Source: Albimonas marina (GTDB lineage Bacteria > Pseudomonadota > Alphaproteobacteria > Rhodobacterales > Rhodobacteraceae). Taken from it: 64,000 bases of DNA. The notes under the pieces are model-generated. The model had not been told where the DNA came from and ran no database searches. It worked only from the letters and a program-made list of their open reading frames with translations. Below are positions 34,227-42,591 of this stretch, piece after piece (the first letter of the stretch is position 1; every line of letters begins with the position of its first letter). The stretch covers positions 310,001-374,000 of the forward strand of contig NZ_JARHUC010000004.1 of the NCBI RefSeq assembly GCF_029223255.1, in the 5' to 3' direction. Position numbers and translations under genes: made by a program.

Positions 34227-34907
34227 ATGACGGCGCTGGAGATCGGCGGAATTCGCGTGGCGCGCGGCGGCCGGGCGGTGCTGGACGGCGCCGACTGGTC
34301 GGTCGCGCCGGGCGAGCTGCACGTCGTCACCGGCGCCACCGGCGCCGGCAAGTCCACGCTGCTCGCGCTCGCCGCCCTGTCGCTCGCCCCCCAGGCCGGC
34401 GACCTGTCGCTCTTCGGCGCCCCCGCCCCCGCGCCCGACGCGCCCGAGGCCCCGGCCCTGCGCCGGCGCATCGGCGCGGCCGAGCAGCGCCCCCGCTTCC
34501 TCGAGCACCTGGCCCTGGGGGAGAACGTCTCCCTCCCCCTGCGCCTCACGGGCCGCGATCCCCGCGACCGCGCCGCCCAGGCGCGCGAGCTGCTGGACTG
34601 GCTGGGCCTGGGCGACCGCGCCGGCGACCCGCCCGCCGCGCTGTCGGAAGGCGAGCGGCGCCGCGCCGCCCTCGCCCGCGCCGTCATCGCGGGCCCCGAG
34701 CTGATCCTGGCCGACGAACCCTCCGAGGCGCAGGACCGTCCCGGCGTCGCCCGCGCGCTCGAGATGCTGGCCGCGCTCGCCGAACATGGCGCGGCGGTGG
34801 TGATCGCCACCCGCGACGCGGAGCTCGTCCGCCTCGCCCGCCACCACGTCGAGGCCCGCCTTTGGCGCCTGGAGGACGGCCGCCTCGCGCCCGGAGCCGC
34901 CGCATGA
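34227..34907 (+). CDS. ftsE: Cell-division ABC ATPase FtsE
   Basis: FtsE powers the FtsEX complex, which controls septal peptidoglycan hydrolases at the inner membrane. The 226-residue protein has Walker A GATGAGKST (about 40-48), a signature ALSEGERRRAALARAV, Walker B LILADEPSEAQD and the switch His replaced in VVIATRDAELV by Arg-Asp. The call to FtsE rests on the adjoining ftsX and size. The signature reads LSEGE rather than LSGGQ and the D-loop is SEAQD rather than TGNLD, so the protein is divergent. The start at 34227 has GCGGAGACGG upstream; the longer frame would include the tandem repeats. Confidence 0.8.
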   Translation: MTALEIGGIRVARGGRAVLDGADWSVAPGELHVVTGATGAGKSTLLALAALSLAPQAGDLSLFGAPAPAPDAPEAPALRRRIGAAEQRPRFLEHLALGENVSLPLRLTGRDPRDRAAQARELLDWLGLGDRAGDPPAALSEGERRRAALARAVIAGPELILADEPSEAQDRPGVARALEMLAALAEHGAAVVIATRDAELVRLARHHVEARLWRLEDGRLAPGAAA

Positions 34908-34945
34908 GGCGCCCCGTCTCTTCCCTCACGGAGCGGCGCCGATGA
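34904..34945 (+). CDS. 13-codon micro-ORF linking ftsE and ftsX
   Basis: The ATG at 34904 overlaps the ftsE stop as ATGA. The frame encodes MRRPVSSLTERRR and its own TGA overlaps the ftsX ATG at 34942, again as ATGA. Ribosomes ending ftsE could therefore pass through this frame to ftsX. Alternatively it is a coincidence and ftsX is started from ACGGAG at 34929. No function is proposed for the peptide itself. Confidence 0.35.
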   Translation: MRRPVSSLTERRR

Positions 34946-36069
34946 GCCCGCCCGCCGAAGGCCAGGCCCCCGCGAAGCGTCGCCGCCGTCGCCGCGCCGC
35001 CGACGATCCCGTCGCGGCGCCCGAGGACGCGGCGCCCACCCCCGCGCCCCGCCGCAGGAAGGCCGCCAAGGCCAAGCCGGCCGAGCCCGAGCCCGAGCGC
35101 ACGGCCCCCGATCCCGACGCGCCCGAAGCCGGCGCCGAGGCCGCGCCCGCCGCCCCCGGCCGCCTCTCCCGCGCCTGGGCCGCCCTGCGCCACGCCGCCC
35201 GCCGCGCCTGGGTCGAGCGCGGGGCCCCGCCGCTCGCCCCCCGCTCCGGCGGGGCGCCGGCGGCGGCGTTCCTCTGCGCCTTCGTCGCCGCCCTCGCCCT
35301 CGCCGCCGGCGTGGCGGGGGAGCGGCTGTCGCGCGCCTGGACGGCGGAGTTCGGCCAGGCCGCCACCCTCGTCGCCTTCGGCCCGCCCGAGGCCGCCGAG
35401 CGCGACTTCAAGGCCGCGCTCGAGGTGCTCGACACCACGCCAGGCATCGCCTCGGTGCGGGTGCTGGAGGCGCCGGAGCGCCGCGCCCTCCTCGCCCCCT
35501 GGCTCGGCCCCGGCCAGGCCGCCCCGGTCGAGCCGCCGCCGATGGCCGCCGTGCGCCTCTCGGGCGCGGGGCCGGACCCGCGGATGCTCGCCCTGCGCCT
35601 GGCCGAGGAGGCGCCGGGCGCGGCCTTCGACGACCATTCCGGCTGGCGCGGTCCGCTGCAGTCGGCCGCCGACGACGCGCGCCGCATCGGCTGGGGCGCG
35701 GCGGGGCTGGCGGGGGGGCTCGGCGCCCTGCTCTGCGCGCTGATCGCCGGCGCCTGGACCGCGCGGGCCCGCGACGACCAGCGCCTGCTGCGCCGCATGG
35801 GGGCCGAGCGCGCCCAGCTTCGCCGCGCCTGGGCCGGCCGCGCCGGCTGGCGCGCCTTCCTGGGCGGCGCGCTGGGCGCGGGCCTCGCCGCCGCCGCCCT
35901 CGCGGGGCCCGAGCTCGCCTGGGGGCCCGCCGCTCGCCTGCCGATCGCGCCCGCCGGCTGGGACTGGCTGGCGCTCGCCGCGCCCGCGCCGCTCCTGGCG
36001 CTCGCCGCCTGGGCGGGCGCCCGCCTCGCCCTGCGCCCCGCGCTGCGCGGCGACGCCGGGCCCGCCTGA
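34942..36069 (+). CDS. ftsX: Cell-division membrane protein FtsX
   Basis: FtsX is the four-helix permease partner of FtsE. This 375-residue protein has a 90-residue cytoplasmic N-terminus rich in Lys, Arg, Pro and Ala, one membrane segment at about 110-127 (AAAFLCAFVAALALAAGVAG), an extracytoplasmic loop of about 100 residues, and three further segments near 252-272, 308-328 and 345-365. That is the FtsX topology. The first 90 residues are longer and more basic than in E. coli. The loop lacks an obvious amidase-activator-binding motif. It follows ftsE by 34 bp through a micro-ORF and precedes plsC by 29 bp. Confidence 0.8.
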   Translation: MSPPAEGQAPAKRRRRRRAADDPVAAPEDAAPTPAPRRRKAAKAKPAEPEPERTAPDPDAPEAGAEAAPAAPGRLSRAWAALRHAARRAWVERGAPPLAPRSGGAPAAAFLCAFVAALALAAGVAGERLSRAWTAEFGQAATLVAFGPPEAAERDFKAALEVLDTTPGIASVRVLEAPERRALLAPWLGPGQAAPVEPPPMAAVRLSGAGPDPRMLALRLAEEAPGAAFDDHSGWRGPLQSAADDARRIGWGAAGLAGGLGALLCALIAGAWTARARDDQRLLRRMGAERAQLRRAWAGRAGWRAFLGGALGAGLAAAALAGPELAWGPAARLPIAPAGWDWLALAAPAPLLALAAWAGARLALRPALRGDAGPA

Positions 36070-36098
36070 CCGCAACCCTGGACGATGGGAGAGCCGAC

Positions 36099-36860
36099 GT
36101 GACGCGCGAAGAGCCGACGAGGCCGCCGAAGACCGGCCTGGCGCCCCGCCTGCGCGGGCTGGTCTTCGTGATCTTCATGTACGCGCTGATGGCGGTGATG
36201 GGCCTGCTGTGCGCCCCCGCGGTGCTGATCGCGCCGCGCAAGGCCGCGATCTGGTCCTGCCGGACCTACTGCCGCATCGTGCTCCCCGCCGCCCGCCTGA
36301 TCTGCGGCCTGCGCTGGGAGGTCCGCGGAGAGATCCCCCGGGGCGAGGCGCTGATCGCCTGCAAGCACCAGAGCTTCCTCGACATCATCATCCTGGTGCG
36401 GGTGCTCGAGGCGCCGCGCTTCGTGATGAAGCGCTCGCTGCTCTGGGCGCCGGTGCTGGGCTGGTATGCGCGCAAGCTGGGCTGCGTGGCGGTGGACCGC
36501 GGGGCCAAGGGCGCAGCCGTGCGTCACATGCTGCGCGAGACCTCGTCCGACGGCACGCCGGGCCAGCTGATCATCTACCCCCAGGGCACCCGCGTCCAAC
36601 CCGGCGCGAAGGCCCCCTACAAGGTCGGCGTCGCCGCGCTCTACGACACGCTCGAGACCCCGATCACGCTCGCCGCCACCAACGCCGGCGTGTTCTGGGG
36701 ACGGGCGGAGATCGCCCGCCGGCCGGGCCTCGCGGTCGTGGAGTTCCTGGATCGCGTGCCGGCGGGGCTCACCCGCTCCCAGGCGATGGCGCAGGTGGAG
36801 GGGGAGATCGAGGCGGCGTCGGACCGGCTGCTCGCCGAGGCGATGGGGCGGGCTTTGTAG
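36099..36860 (+). CDS. plsC: 1-acyl-sn-glycerol-3-phosphate acyltransferase
   Basis: This inner-membrane enzyme acylates lysophosphatidic acid to phosphatidic acid in phospholipid synthesis. The 253-residue protein has two N-terminal hydrophobic segments (about 20-45 and 55-70), then the acyltransferase motifs KHQSFLDI (H-x4-D, about 88-95), VMKRSLLWAPVLGWY, IYPQGTRVQPG (QGTR in place of the usual EGTR) and ETPITLAATNAG. The start is GTG at 36099 with GGGAGAG upstream. It is probably co-transcribed with ftsEX. The gene ends just before the giant inverted repeat. Confidence 0.92.
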   Translation: MTREEPTRPPKTGLAPRLRGLVFVIFMYALMAVMGLLCAPAVLIAPRKAAIWSCRTYCRIVLPAARLICGLRWEVRGEIPRGEALIACKHQSFLDIIILVRVLEAPRFVMKRSLLWAPVLGWYARKLGCVAVDRGAKGAAVRHMLRETSSDGTPGQLIIYPQGTRVQPGAKAPYKVGVAALYDTLETPITLAATNAGVFWGRAEIARRPGLAVVEFLDRVPAGLTRSQAMAQVEGEIEAASDRLLAEAMGRAL

Positions 36861-36912
36861 GCTCGGTCCGGGAGCCTCCGGCGGGCTCCTGACTCACCAA
36901 AGAACAGGGGCG

Positions 36913-37073
36913 GCGCCTGTCCTTCGGATCCGTCTCTCGCTGAAGATGCCTGAGCGACTCGCCCGCCGGGGTCAAGGACAAGCCCCCTTCGGGGGTCGCT
37001 TCGCGATCCTGGACCCCGGCGGGCGAGTCGCTCTTCACGGCATCAGCGAGAGACGGCTCCGAAGAACAGGCGC
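36913..37073. repeat. Giant imperfect inverted repeat between plsC and xseA
   Basis: The arms 36913-36973 and 37012-37073 are about 61 nt each and nearly complementary. The inner 22 bp (36952-36973 with 37012-37033) pair perfectly, the outer 25 bp (36918-36942 with 37044-37068) pair with two mismatches, and a few bases bulge between. The 38-nt loop itself contains CCCCC-TTC-GGGGG. It fills the gap between convergent genes and encodes nothing. It could be a very strong bidirectional terminator or a MITE-like remnant. Confidence 0.9.
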
Positions 37074-37108
37074 TTCGCGCGGACCCCGGGCGTCGCGCCG
37101 TGGGCGCC

Positions 37109-38707
37109 TCAGCCGAAGAGGTCGCCCTGCTTGGGCGGGCGTTTGGCGGGCGCCTCCGAGGGAGAGGTGGGGGGCGTCTTCGGCTTCGCCGGGGGCTTCG
37201 CGGCTTTCGGCGCGGGGGGCTCGGCCTCGGGCGGGGAGGCTCCGCCTGCAGGCGTGCCGGCGGGATCCAGCGCGGCGGCGCGGCGGGCGTCGGCGAACTC
37301 GATCTCCACGGCGGCGCCCTCGGGCAGGGCGGCGGAGCGGCCGACGGGCGCGCCGTCGAGGCGCACCACCGCGTAGCCGCGCGCGAGCGTCTGCTTGTAG
37401 CTCAGGCTCTCGAGCAGGCGCTGGGTGCGGTCCCACCGCTCCCGCTCCCGCGAGATCGCGAGGCCGCCGGCGCGGTCGAGCCGGGCGGCCAGCGCGCCCA
37501 GGCGCTCCCGCCGCCGGCCGATCTCGGCGCGCAGCGGCGCGGGGCGCAGGCGCAGGCCGTCCAGCCGGTCGCGCTTGCGCGCCACCAGCATCCGCAGCAG
37601 CGCCGGTCCGAACCGCCCGCCGCGGCCCGAGCCGAGCGCCGCGCGCCGCCCCTGCACCCCGGCCACCAACGCGCGCGGCAGACGCTCGGCCGCGAGATCC
37701 AGCCGCTGGGCGCGCTCGGCCAGCAGCGCCTCGGGGCGGGGCAGCACCCGGGCGAGCGCGCGCAGACGCTCCCGCCGGTCGGCGAGGCCGCGGGCGGCGG
37801 CGCGCACGCGACGCTCCTCCAGCCCCGCGAGGGCGGCCATCAGCTCGGCCCGCACCGGCACCGCCAGCTCCGCGGCCGCGGTCGGCGTGGGCGCCCGGCG
37901 GTCGGAGGCGAAGTCGATCAGCGTGGTGTCCGTCTCGTGCCCCACCGCCGAGATCAGCGGGATCGCGCTGTCGGCGGCGGCGCGCACCACCGCCTCCTCG
38001 TTGAAGCCCCACAGATCCTCGACAGAGCCGCCGCCGCGGGCCACGATCAGCACGTCCGGCCGGGGCACGCGGCCCCCCGGCGCCAGCGCGTTGAAGCCGC
38101 GGATGGCGCGCGCCACCTCGCCCGCGCAGGCCTGGCCCTGCACCGCGACCGGCCAGATCAGCACCTTGCGCGGGAACCGGTCCGCCAGCCGGTGCAGGAT
38201 GTCCCGGATCACCGCGCCCGAGGGGCTGGTCACCACCCCGATCACCTCGGGCAGGTAGGGCAGGGGCTTCTTGCGCTCGGCCGCGAACAGGCCCTCCTCG
38301 GCCAGCGCCGCCTTCAGCCGCTCCAACCGCGCCAGCAGGGCGCCCATGCCGGCGAGGCTCATCTCCTCGATCACCAGCTGGTAGCGCGACTGGCCGGGGA
38401 AGGTGGTCAGCCGGCCCGTGGCCACCACCTCGTCCCCCTCGGTCGGCTGCACCGAGAGCTTGCCCACCTGCCCCTTCCAGATCACCGAGGCGAGCACCGC
38501 CCGGTCGTCCTTCAGGTCGAGATAGACATGCCCCGAGCGGGGCCGCGACACGCGCCCCACCTCGCCGCGCACGCGCACGCGCCCGAACTCCCCCTCCACC
38601 ACCCGGCGCACCGCGCCCGAGAGCTCGGAGACCGACAGCTCGGGCAGGTTTCCGGGGCCGGAGGCGGGATCGGAGGGCGGGTCGGGGGCGTCGAAGAGAC
38701 TGCTCAT
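37109..38707 (-). CDS. xseA: Exodeoxyribonuclease VII large subunit
   Basis: The large subunit of ExoVII degrades single-stranded DNA from both ends in repair. The 532-residue protein begins with an OB-fold domain (LSVSELSGAVRRVVEGEFGRVRVRGEV, about 24-50), then GVVTSPSGAVIRDILHRL, ARGGGSVEDLWGFNEEAVVRA and PLISAVGHETDTTLIDFASDRRAPTPTAAAE, the catalytic block of the family. A long Arg/Leu-rich coiled coil follows and the C-terminus has LARGYAVVR. The last 75 residues are a Pro/Lys/Ala tail beyond the normal end, terminating in KQGDLFG. The small subunit xseB is not adjacent. Confidence 0.95.
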   Translation of the reverse strand: MSSLFDAPDPPSDPASGPGNLPELSVSELSGAVRRVVEGEFGRVRVRGEVGRVSRPRSGHVYLDLKDDRAVLASVIWKGQVGKLSVQPTEGDEVVATGRLTTFPGQSRYQLVIEEMSLAGMGALLARLERLKAALAEEGLFAAERKKPLPYLPEVIGVVTSPSGAVIRDILHRLADRFPRKVLIWPVAVQGQACAGEVARAIRGFNALAPGGRVPRPDVLIVARGGGSVEDLWGFNEEAVVRAAADSAIPLISAVGHETDTTLIDFASDRRAPTPTAAAELAVPVRAELMAALAGLEERRVRAAARGLADRRERLRALARVLPRPEALLAERAQRLDLAAERLPRALVAGVQGRRAALGSGRGGRFGPALLRMLVARKRDRLDGLRLRPAPLRAEIGRRRERLGALAARLDRAGGLAISRERERWDRTQRLLESLSYKQTLARGYAVVRLDGAPVGRSAALPEGAAVEIEFADARRAAALDPAGTPAGGASPPEAEPPAPKAAKPPAKPKTPPTSPSEAPAKRPPKQGDLFG

Positions 38708-38786
38708 GCCCCCGTTCTAGCCTGCCGCGCGGCGGCGCGAAACGGTCTCTCGCAGGGCCGGGCCGGCGACGCGGCGGCGCCCCGCC

Positions 38787-39596
38787 TCAACCCCTGCGAC
38801 GGAGGCGGGGGCGAAGCCGGAAGCCGGCCAGCGACGCGAGGCCCAGCCCCAGCATCAGCGCCGGCGCGGGCAGGGGCACGGGGGCGGTTCCCCGGGTCAC
38901 CGAGGCGTCCATGAACCCGATCAGGTTGCGCACCAGGGCCTCCGCCTCCGCGCCCCGGCCCCATTGCAGCACGTTCGCGTCCATCATCACCGCCAGCGTC
39001 CCGCGCCCGCCGCTCAGCGCGCCCGAGCCCCAGGCGACCCCCGTGCCGCTCGCGCCCGCCCGGGTGATCCACCGGCCGCTCCCGGCCGAGGTCAGGCCGT
39101 TGGGGCTGAGATACTCGATCGTCCCGACCGCGGCGGGCCCGTCGAAGGGCGCCTCCACGCTCTGGACGTCGGAGACGTAGCGCGTGCCCAGCGCGCCGCC
39201 CCCGGCGTCGGCCACCAGCGACAGCACGGCCGCGTTGCGGTCGGCGAAGCTCGCGTTCTCGCCGACCAGGAACAGGCCCTTGCCCGCGTCGAGCAGGTCC
39301 AGGTAGGCCGCCCGCTCCGCCCCGGTCAGGGAGCCGACGGCGGAATAGCGCACGTCCCAGACCTGGTCGTAGGCGCTCAGGTCCATCGGCGTCGCGTCCG
39401 CCACCGTCACCGTGTTCCCGGCCTCGGCCTGCAGGGTCTTGAGCTGGTAGACGATGTCGCGCGTGACCGAGGACGAGGCGCTCGTGCTCATCCCGTCCAC
39501 GACCAGCACCGAGAAGGCGGCGGCCTTCCCGGCGAACAGCAGGACGGCGGCGCCGGCCGCGACGGCTGCGGCGGCGGTTCTGGCGAGCATGGTCAT
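38787..39596 (-). CDS. VPLPA-CTERM surface protein of unknown function
   Basis: The 269-residue protein has an N-terminal signal peptide (MTMLARTAAAAVAAG..., cleavage near AAAF at 27), a mature domain starting FSVLVVDGMSTSASSSVTRD, and a C-terminal sorting tail: VPLPAPALML, a hydrophobic helix, then RLRPRLRRRG. That tail is the VPLPA-CTERM signal recognised by exosortases in Gram-negative bacteria, often in species that make exopolysaccharide. The middle contains WDVRYSAVGSLTGAERAAYLDLLDAGKGLFLVGENASF, which resembles a class I glutamine amidotransferase-like or ThuA-like fold, but no catalytic residues are assigned. The start at 39596 follows GGGGGAAGAA. Confidence 0.7.
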   Translation of the reverse strand: MTMLARTAAAAVAAGAAVLLFAGKAAAFSVLVVDGMSTSASSSVTRDIVYQLKTLQAEAGNTVTVADATPMDLSAYDQVWDVRYSAVGSLTGAERAAYLDLLDAGKGLFLVGENASFADRNAAVLSLVADAGGGALGTRYVSDVQSVEAPFDGPAAVGTIEYLSPNGLTSAGSGRWITRAGASGTGVAWGSGALSGGRGTLAVMMDANVLQWGRGAEAEALVRNLIGFMDASVTRGTAPVPLPAPALMLGLGLASLAGFRLRPRLRRRG

Positions 39597-39954
39597 GGTT
39601 CTTCCCCCCGCCCGTCGCCCCAACGACGGGCCCCCGGCGACGCCGCCCCATGCGACGCCTCCCGCCGCCCAGCTAGCGGGCGCGGGGGCCGCCCCTCAAC
39701 CGCGGCCGGTCGGCATCTTTGGAAGCCCTGGCCCGCGGCTGGAAGCGGTTGGCGCCGATTGGAAAACCGGCCCCGTCGCCGGCCCGCGGGCCGGAGCGGC
39801 GCCGGCGCGCGCCTCCAGAAACCGGCGCGAAATGGCCCGGAAAACCGCCGCAAGCTGACGCGAAGGCGCCACGATCGGTTGCAAATCTCTGCATACCGGC
39901 GCAGCGGGCCGCGAGCGATCGCGCCTGCCGCGCCAAAGGAACAGGAGGTACCAC
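39597..39954. other. Intergenic divergent region without a gene
   Basis: The region contains no convincing coding frame. It separates the leftward VPLPA-CTERM gene from the rightward secreted paralog pair. A very good AGGAGG ribosome site lies at its right end before 39955. No consensus promoter was found. Confidence 0.4.
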
Positions 39955-40455
39955 ATGACCCGCCCGAACCGCTTCGCCCTGGGCATCGCCGCCGCGCTCG
40001 CCGCGGGCGCCGTCGCCGTTCCCGCCGTGGCCGGCGTGGGCCTGCCCGACGCGAGCAAGGAGCACTGGACCGCCCACACGATCACCGAGGGCCACCTCGC
40101 GCAGATCAACGCCAAGGGCGAGGGCCGCTTCGCGGTCTACTGCACCCCCGGCGACAAGAAGGGCGCCGTCTTCTACCGCACGCCCGCCGCCGCCCGTGAC
40201 GAGGTCCGCGCCGACGGCGACAAGCTCGATGTCGTGTTCACCTTCGACGGGACCGAGAAGATCGAGCGCACGATGACCTGGAACGAGGCCGGCCAGTACT
40301 GGACCGATCCGTTCGGCCCGAACTCCTCGCTCGCCGAGGCGATGAAGCGCTACTACGACGTGCGCATCAACGTGAAGGACCACCCGGGCGTCGAGAGCGA
40401 CTTCACGCTCAAGGACTCCTGGCGGTCGATCGAGGCGATGTTCGCGGGCTGCTGA
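39955..40455 (+). CDS. Secreted protein of unknown function, paralog 1
   Basis: A 166-residue protein with a clear signal peptide (RPNRF, hydrophobic core, AVAG near 26). The mature protein starts GLPDASKEHWTAHTITEGHLAQI and holds two Cys, at YCTPGDKKG and the final AGC, likely joined by a disulfide in the periplasm. Shared with the next gene are LPDA-x4-WTAH, GEGRFAV-x-C, DVVF-FD, TDPFGP-S-L-E-MKR-YDV-INVK and S-F-LK-SW-SI--MF. No known family is recognised. The ATG at 39955 has an AGGAGG ribosome site. Confidence 0.7.
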   Translation: MTRPNRFALGIAAALAAGAVAVPAVAGVGLPDASKEHWTAHTITEGHLAQINAKGEGRFAVYCTPGDKKGAVFYRTPAAARDEVRADGDKLDVVFTFDGTEKIERTMTWNEAGQYWTDPFGPNSSLAEAMKRYYDVRINVKDHPGVESDFTLKDSWRSIEAMFAGC

Positions 40456-40511
40456 GCCCCGGACGAGAGCGCCTCGGCGCCCGGATCGCCTGATCCGACG
40501 CCGCAAGATCC

Positions 40512-40544
40512 GGGCCGCGCACGCCAGTCGTGCGCGGCCCTTTT
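40512..40544 (+). terminator. Intrinsic terminator between the two secreted paralogs
   Basis: GGGCCGCGCACG (40512-40523), a 5-nt loop CCAGT, and CGTGCGCGGCCC (40529-40540) form a perfect 12-bp stem followed by TTTT. The paralogs are therefore likely transcribed separately. Confidence 0.85.
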
Positions 40545-40744
40545 CGTGCGCGGCTTTCGTATGCGGCGGCAGGCGCCTGGCGCCATTTCGCGCACGATTT
40601 CGTGCACGCGGCGGCCGACGGCGCCGCCCGCGCCGACCGTTCAAATCGAACGAAGACCGGCGCCGCGGACCGCCGGATGCGCTTGGTTTCGCGTCCAAGC
40701 GATGTATGGTCCGCAAAGTCGAATGCATGAAGGAGACGGCTCGC

Positions 40745-41233
40745 ATGACGAAGCGTCTGGCCGCGACGGTGCTCGCGGGGATTATGGCGGTTTCGGCGGT
40801 GGCGCCGGCCTGGGCGGTGAACCTTCCCGACGCGCGCCGCGACGTCTGGACGGCCCACAAGATCAACCGGGGCGCCATCGCCCAGGTGACCTCGAAGGGC
40901 GAGGGGCGCTTCGCCGTGGTCTGCAACAAGACCGACCGCAAGGGCTACCTGGTCTACGTGCTGCCCGCAGCCGACCGCGGCGCGATCCAGGGCGGCTCGA
41001 TCGACGTCGTGTTCAACTTCGACAAGGGCCGCAACAAGATCTCGCGCACGCTCAGCTGGGATCCCGACGGCTTCTACACCGACCCGTTCGGCCCCAAGTC
41101 TGAGCTGACCGAGTGGATGAAGCGCGCCTACGACGTGAAGATCAACGTCAAGGGCCACAAGGGCGTCGCGTCCGAGTTCTCGCTGAAGAACTCCTGGGTC
41201 TCGATCACCAAGATGTTCGAGATCTGCGACTGA
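40745..41233 (+). CDS. Secreted protein of unknown function, paralog 2
   Basis: A 162-residue protein with a signal peptide (TKRLAATVLAGIMAVSAVAPAWA, cleaved near residue 24) and a mature domain homologous to the preceding gene across its length; both carry LPDA at the mature start, a mid-protein Cys (VVCNKTDRKG) and a C-terminal Cys (FEICD). The start is placed at 40745, 9 bp after AAGGAG, though in-frame ATGs at 40706 and 40727 exist. The pair is a tandem duplication that has diverged to roughly half identity by eye. The function is unknown; small secreted two-Cys proteins often bind other envelope proteins. Confidence 0.7.
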   Translation: MTKRLAATVLAGIMAVSAVAPAWAVNLPDARRDVWTAHKINRGAIAQVTSKGEGRFAVVCNKTDRKGYLVYVLPAADRGAIQGGSIDVVFNFDKGRNKISRTLSWDPDGFYTDPFGPKSELTEWMKRAYDVKINVKGHKGVASEFSLKNSWVSITKMFEICD

Positions 41234-41530
41234 TGCGCCCTGCGCCGCCGGCGGCGCGAGGCGAGGCGGCCGGTCCCGTCGGGGCCGGCCTGGCCCAGGT
41301 CCCCAGCCGCCGGCGGGGCTGACCTGAAGGCCTGCGCCGACCCCGCGCGAGTCGCCGCCTCTCGTCGATCGCGATCGTCCCTCCCCCTTGGTTCGCCAGG
41401 CTTCCGCGCTCTCGCGTGATCGCCCGCATCGCGTATCGCGCTGCGCGATTCCGCCGCGAAACCTTCCCTTTCCGTCCGGTCCGCGCTAAATGCCCGCCTC
41501 TGTCAATGGAAGCCGGAAGGGCTGGATCTT

Positions 41531-42553
41531 ATGGGCTACCGAGTCGCCGTCGTCGGCGCCACGGGCAATGTGGGCCGCGAAATGCTGAACATCCTCGCCG
41601 AGCGGGAATTCCCCGTCGACGAGATCGTCGCTCTGGCTTCCCGCAAATCGCTGGGGACCGAGTGCTCGTTCGGCGACAAGACTCTCAAGACCAAGGACCT
41701 CGACACTTTCGACTTCACCGGCTGGGACATGGCGCTGTTCGCCATCGGCTCGGACGCCACCAAGGTCTACGCGCCCAAGGCGGCGGCGGCGGGCTGCGTG
41801 GTGATCGACAACTCGTCGCTCTACCGTTACGACCCCGACGTCCCCCTGATCGTGCCCGAGGTTAACCCCGACGCGATCGAGGGCTATTCCAAGAAGAACA
41901 TCATCGCCAACCCCAACTGCTCGACCGCGCAGATGGTGGTGGCGCTGAAGCCGCTTCATGACCGCGCCACGATCAAGCGCGTCGTCGTCTCGACCTACCA
42001 GTCCGTCTCGGGCTCGGGGAAGGAGGCGATGGACGAGCTGTGGAACCAGACCAAGGGCCTCTACGTCCCCGGCCAGGAGGTCGCGCCCTCGGTCTATCCC
42101 AAGCAGATCGCCTTCAACGTCATTCCCCACATCGACGTCTTCATGGACGACGGCTCGACGAAGGAAGAGTGGAAGATGGTCGCCGAGACCAAGAAGATCG
42201 TCGATCCGAAGATCAAGGTGACCGCCACCTGCGTGCGCGTCCCGGTCTTCGTCGGCCACTCGGAGTCGATCAACATCGAGACCGAGGAGTTCCTGGACGA
42301 GGACGAGGCGCGCGAGCTGCTGCGCGAGGCGCCCGGGATCATGGTCGTCGACAAGCGCGAGGCCGGCGGCTACGTCACCCCGATCGAGTGCGTGGGCGAA
42401 TACGCGACCTACATCTCGCGCATCCGCCAGGACGGCACGATCGAGAACGGCCTGAACTTCTGGTGCGTCTCGGACAACCTGCGCAAGGGCGCCGCCCTGA
42501 ACGCCGTCCAGATCGCCGAGCTGCTGGGCCGCCGGGTCCTCAGGAAGGCCTGA
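41531..42553 (+). CDS. asd: Aspartate-semialdehyde dehydrogenase
   Basis: This cytoplasmic NADPH-dependent enzyme reduces aspartyl phosphate to aspartate semialdehyde for lysine, diaminopimelate, methionine and threonine synthesis. The 340-residue protein has the nucleotide loop VAVVGATGNVGREML (5-19), the catalytic Cys in IIANPNCSTAQMVVALKP (about 124-141), VSTYQSVSGSGKEAMDEL, and the base in VPVFVGHSESINIE. The start at 41531 is preceded by GAAGGG. No lysine riboswitch is seen upstream. It ends at a good hairpin. Confidence 0.96.
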   Translation: MGYRVAVVGATGNVGREMLNILAEREFPVDEIVALASRKSLGTECSFGDKTLKTKDLDTFDFTGWDMALFAIGSDATKVYAPKAAAAGCVVIDNSSLYRYDPDVPLIVPEVNPDAIEGYSKKNIIANPNCSTAQMVVALKPLHDRATIKRVVVSTYQSVSGSGKEAMDELWNQTKGLYVPGQEVAPSVYPKQIAFNVIPHIDVFMDDGSTKEEWKMVAETKKIVDPKIKVTATCVRVPVFVGHSESINIETEEFLDEDEARELLREAPGIMVVDKREAGGYVTPIECVGEYATYISRIRQDGTIENGLNFWCVSDNLRKGAALNAVQIAELLGRRVLRKA

Positions 42554-42591
42554 AGCCCGGGCCGTCCGCCCGGACGCCGAACCTGACATCC

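Noticed and set aside
36913-37073. Insertion sequence
   Set aside because: Long inverted arms suggested an IS, but only 38 bp lie between them and no transposase frame or direct flanking repeat is seen.
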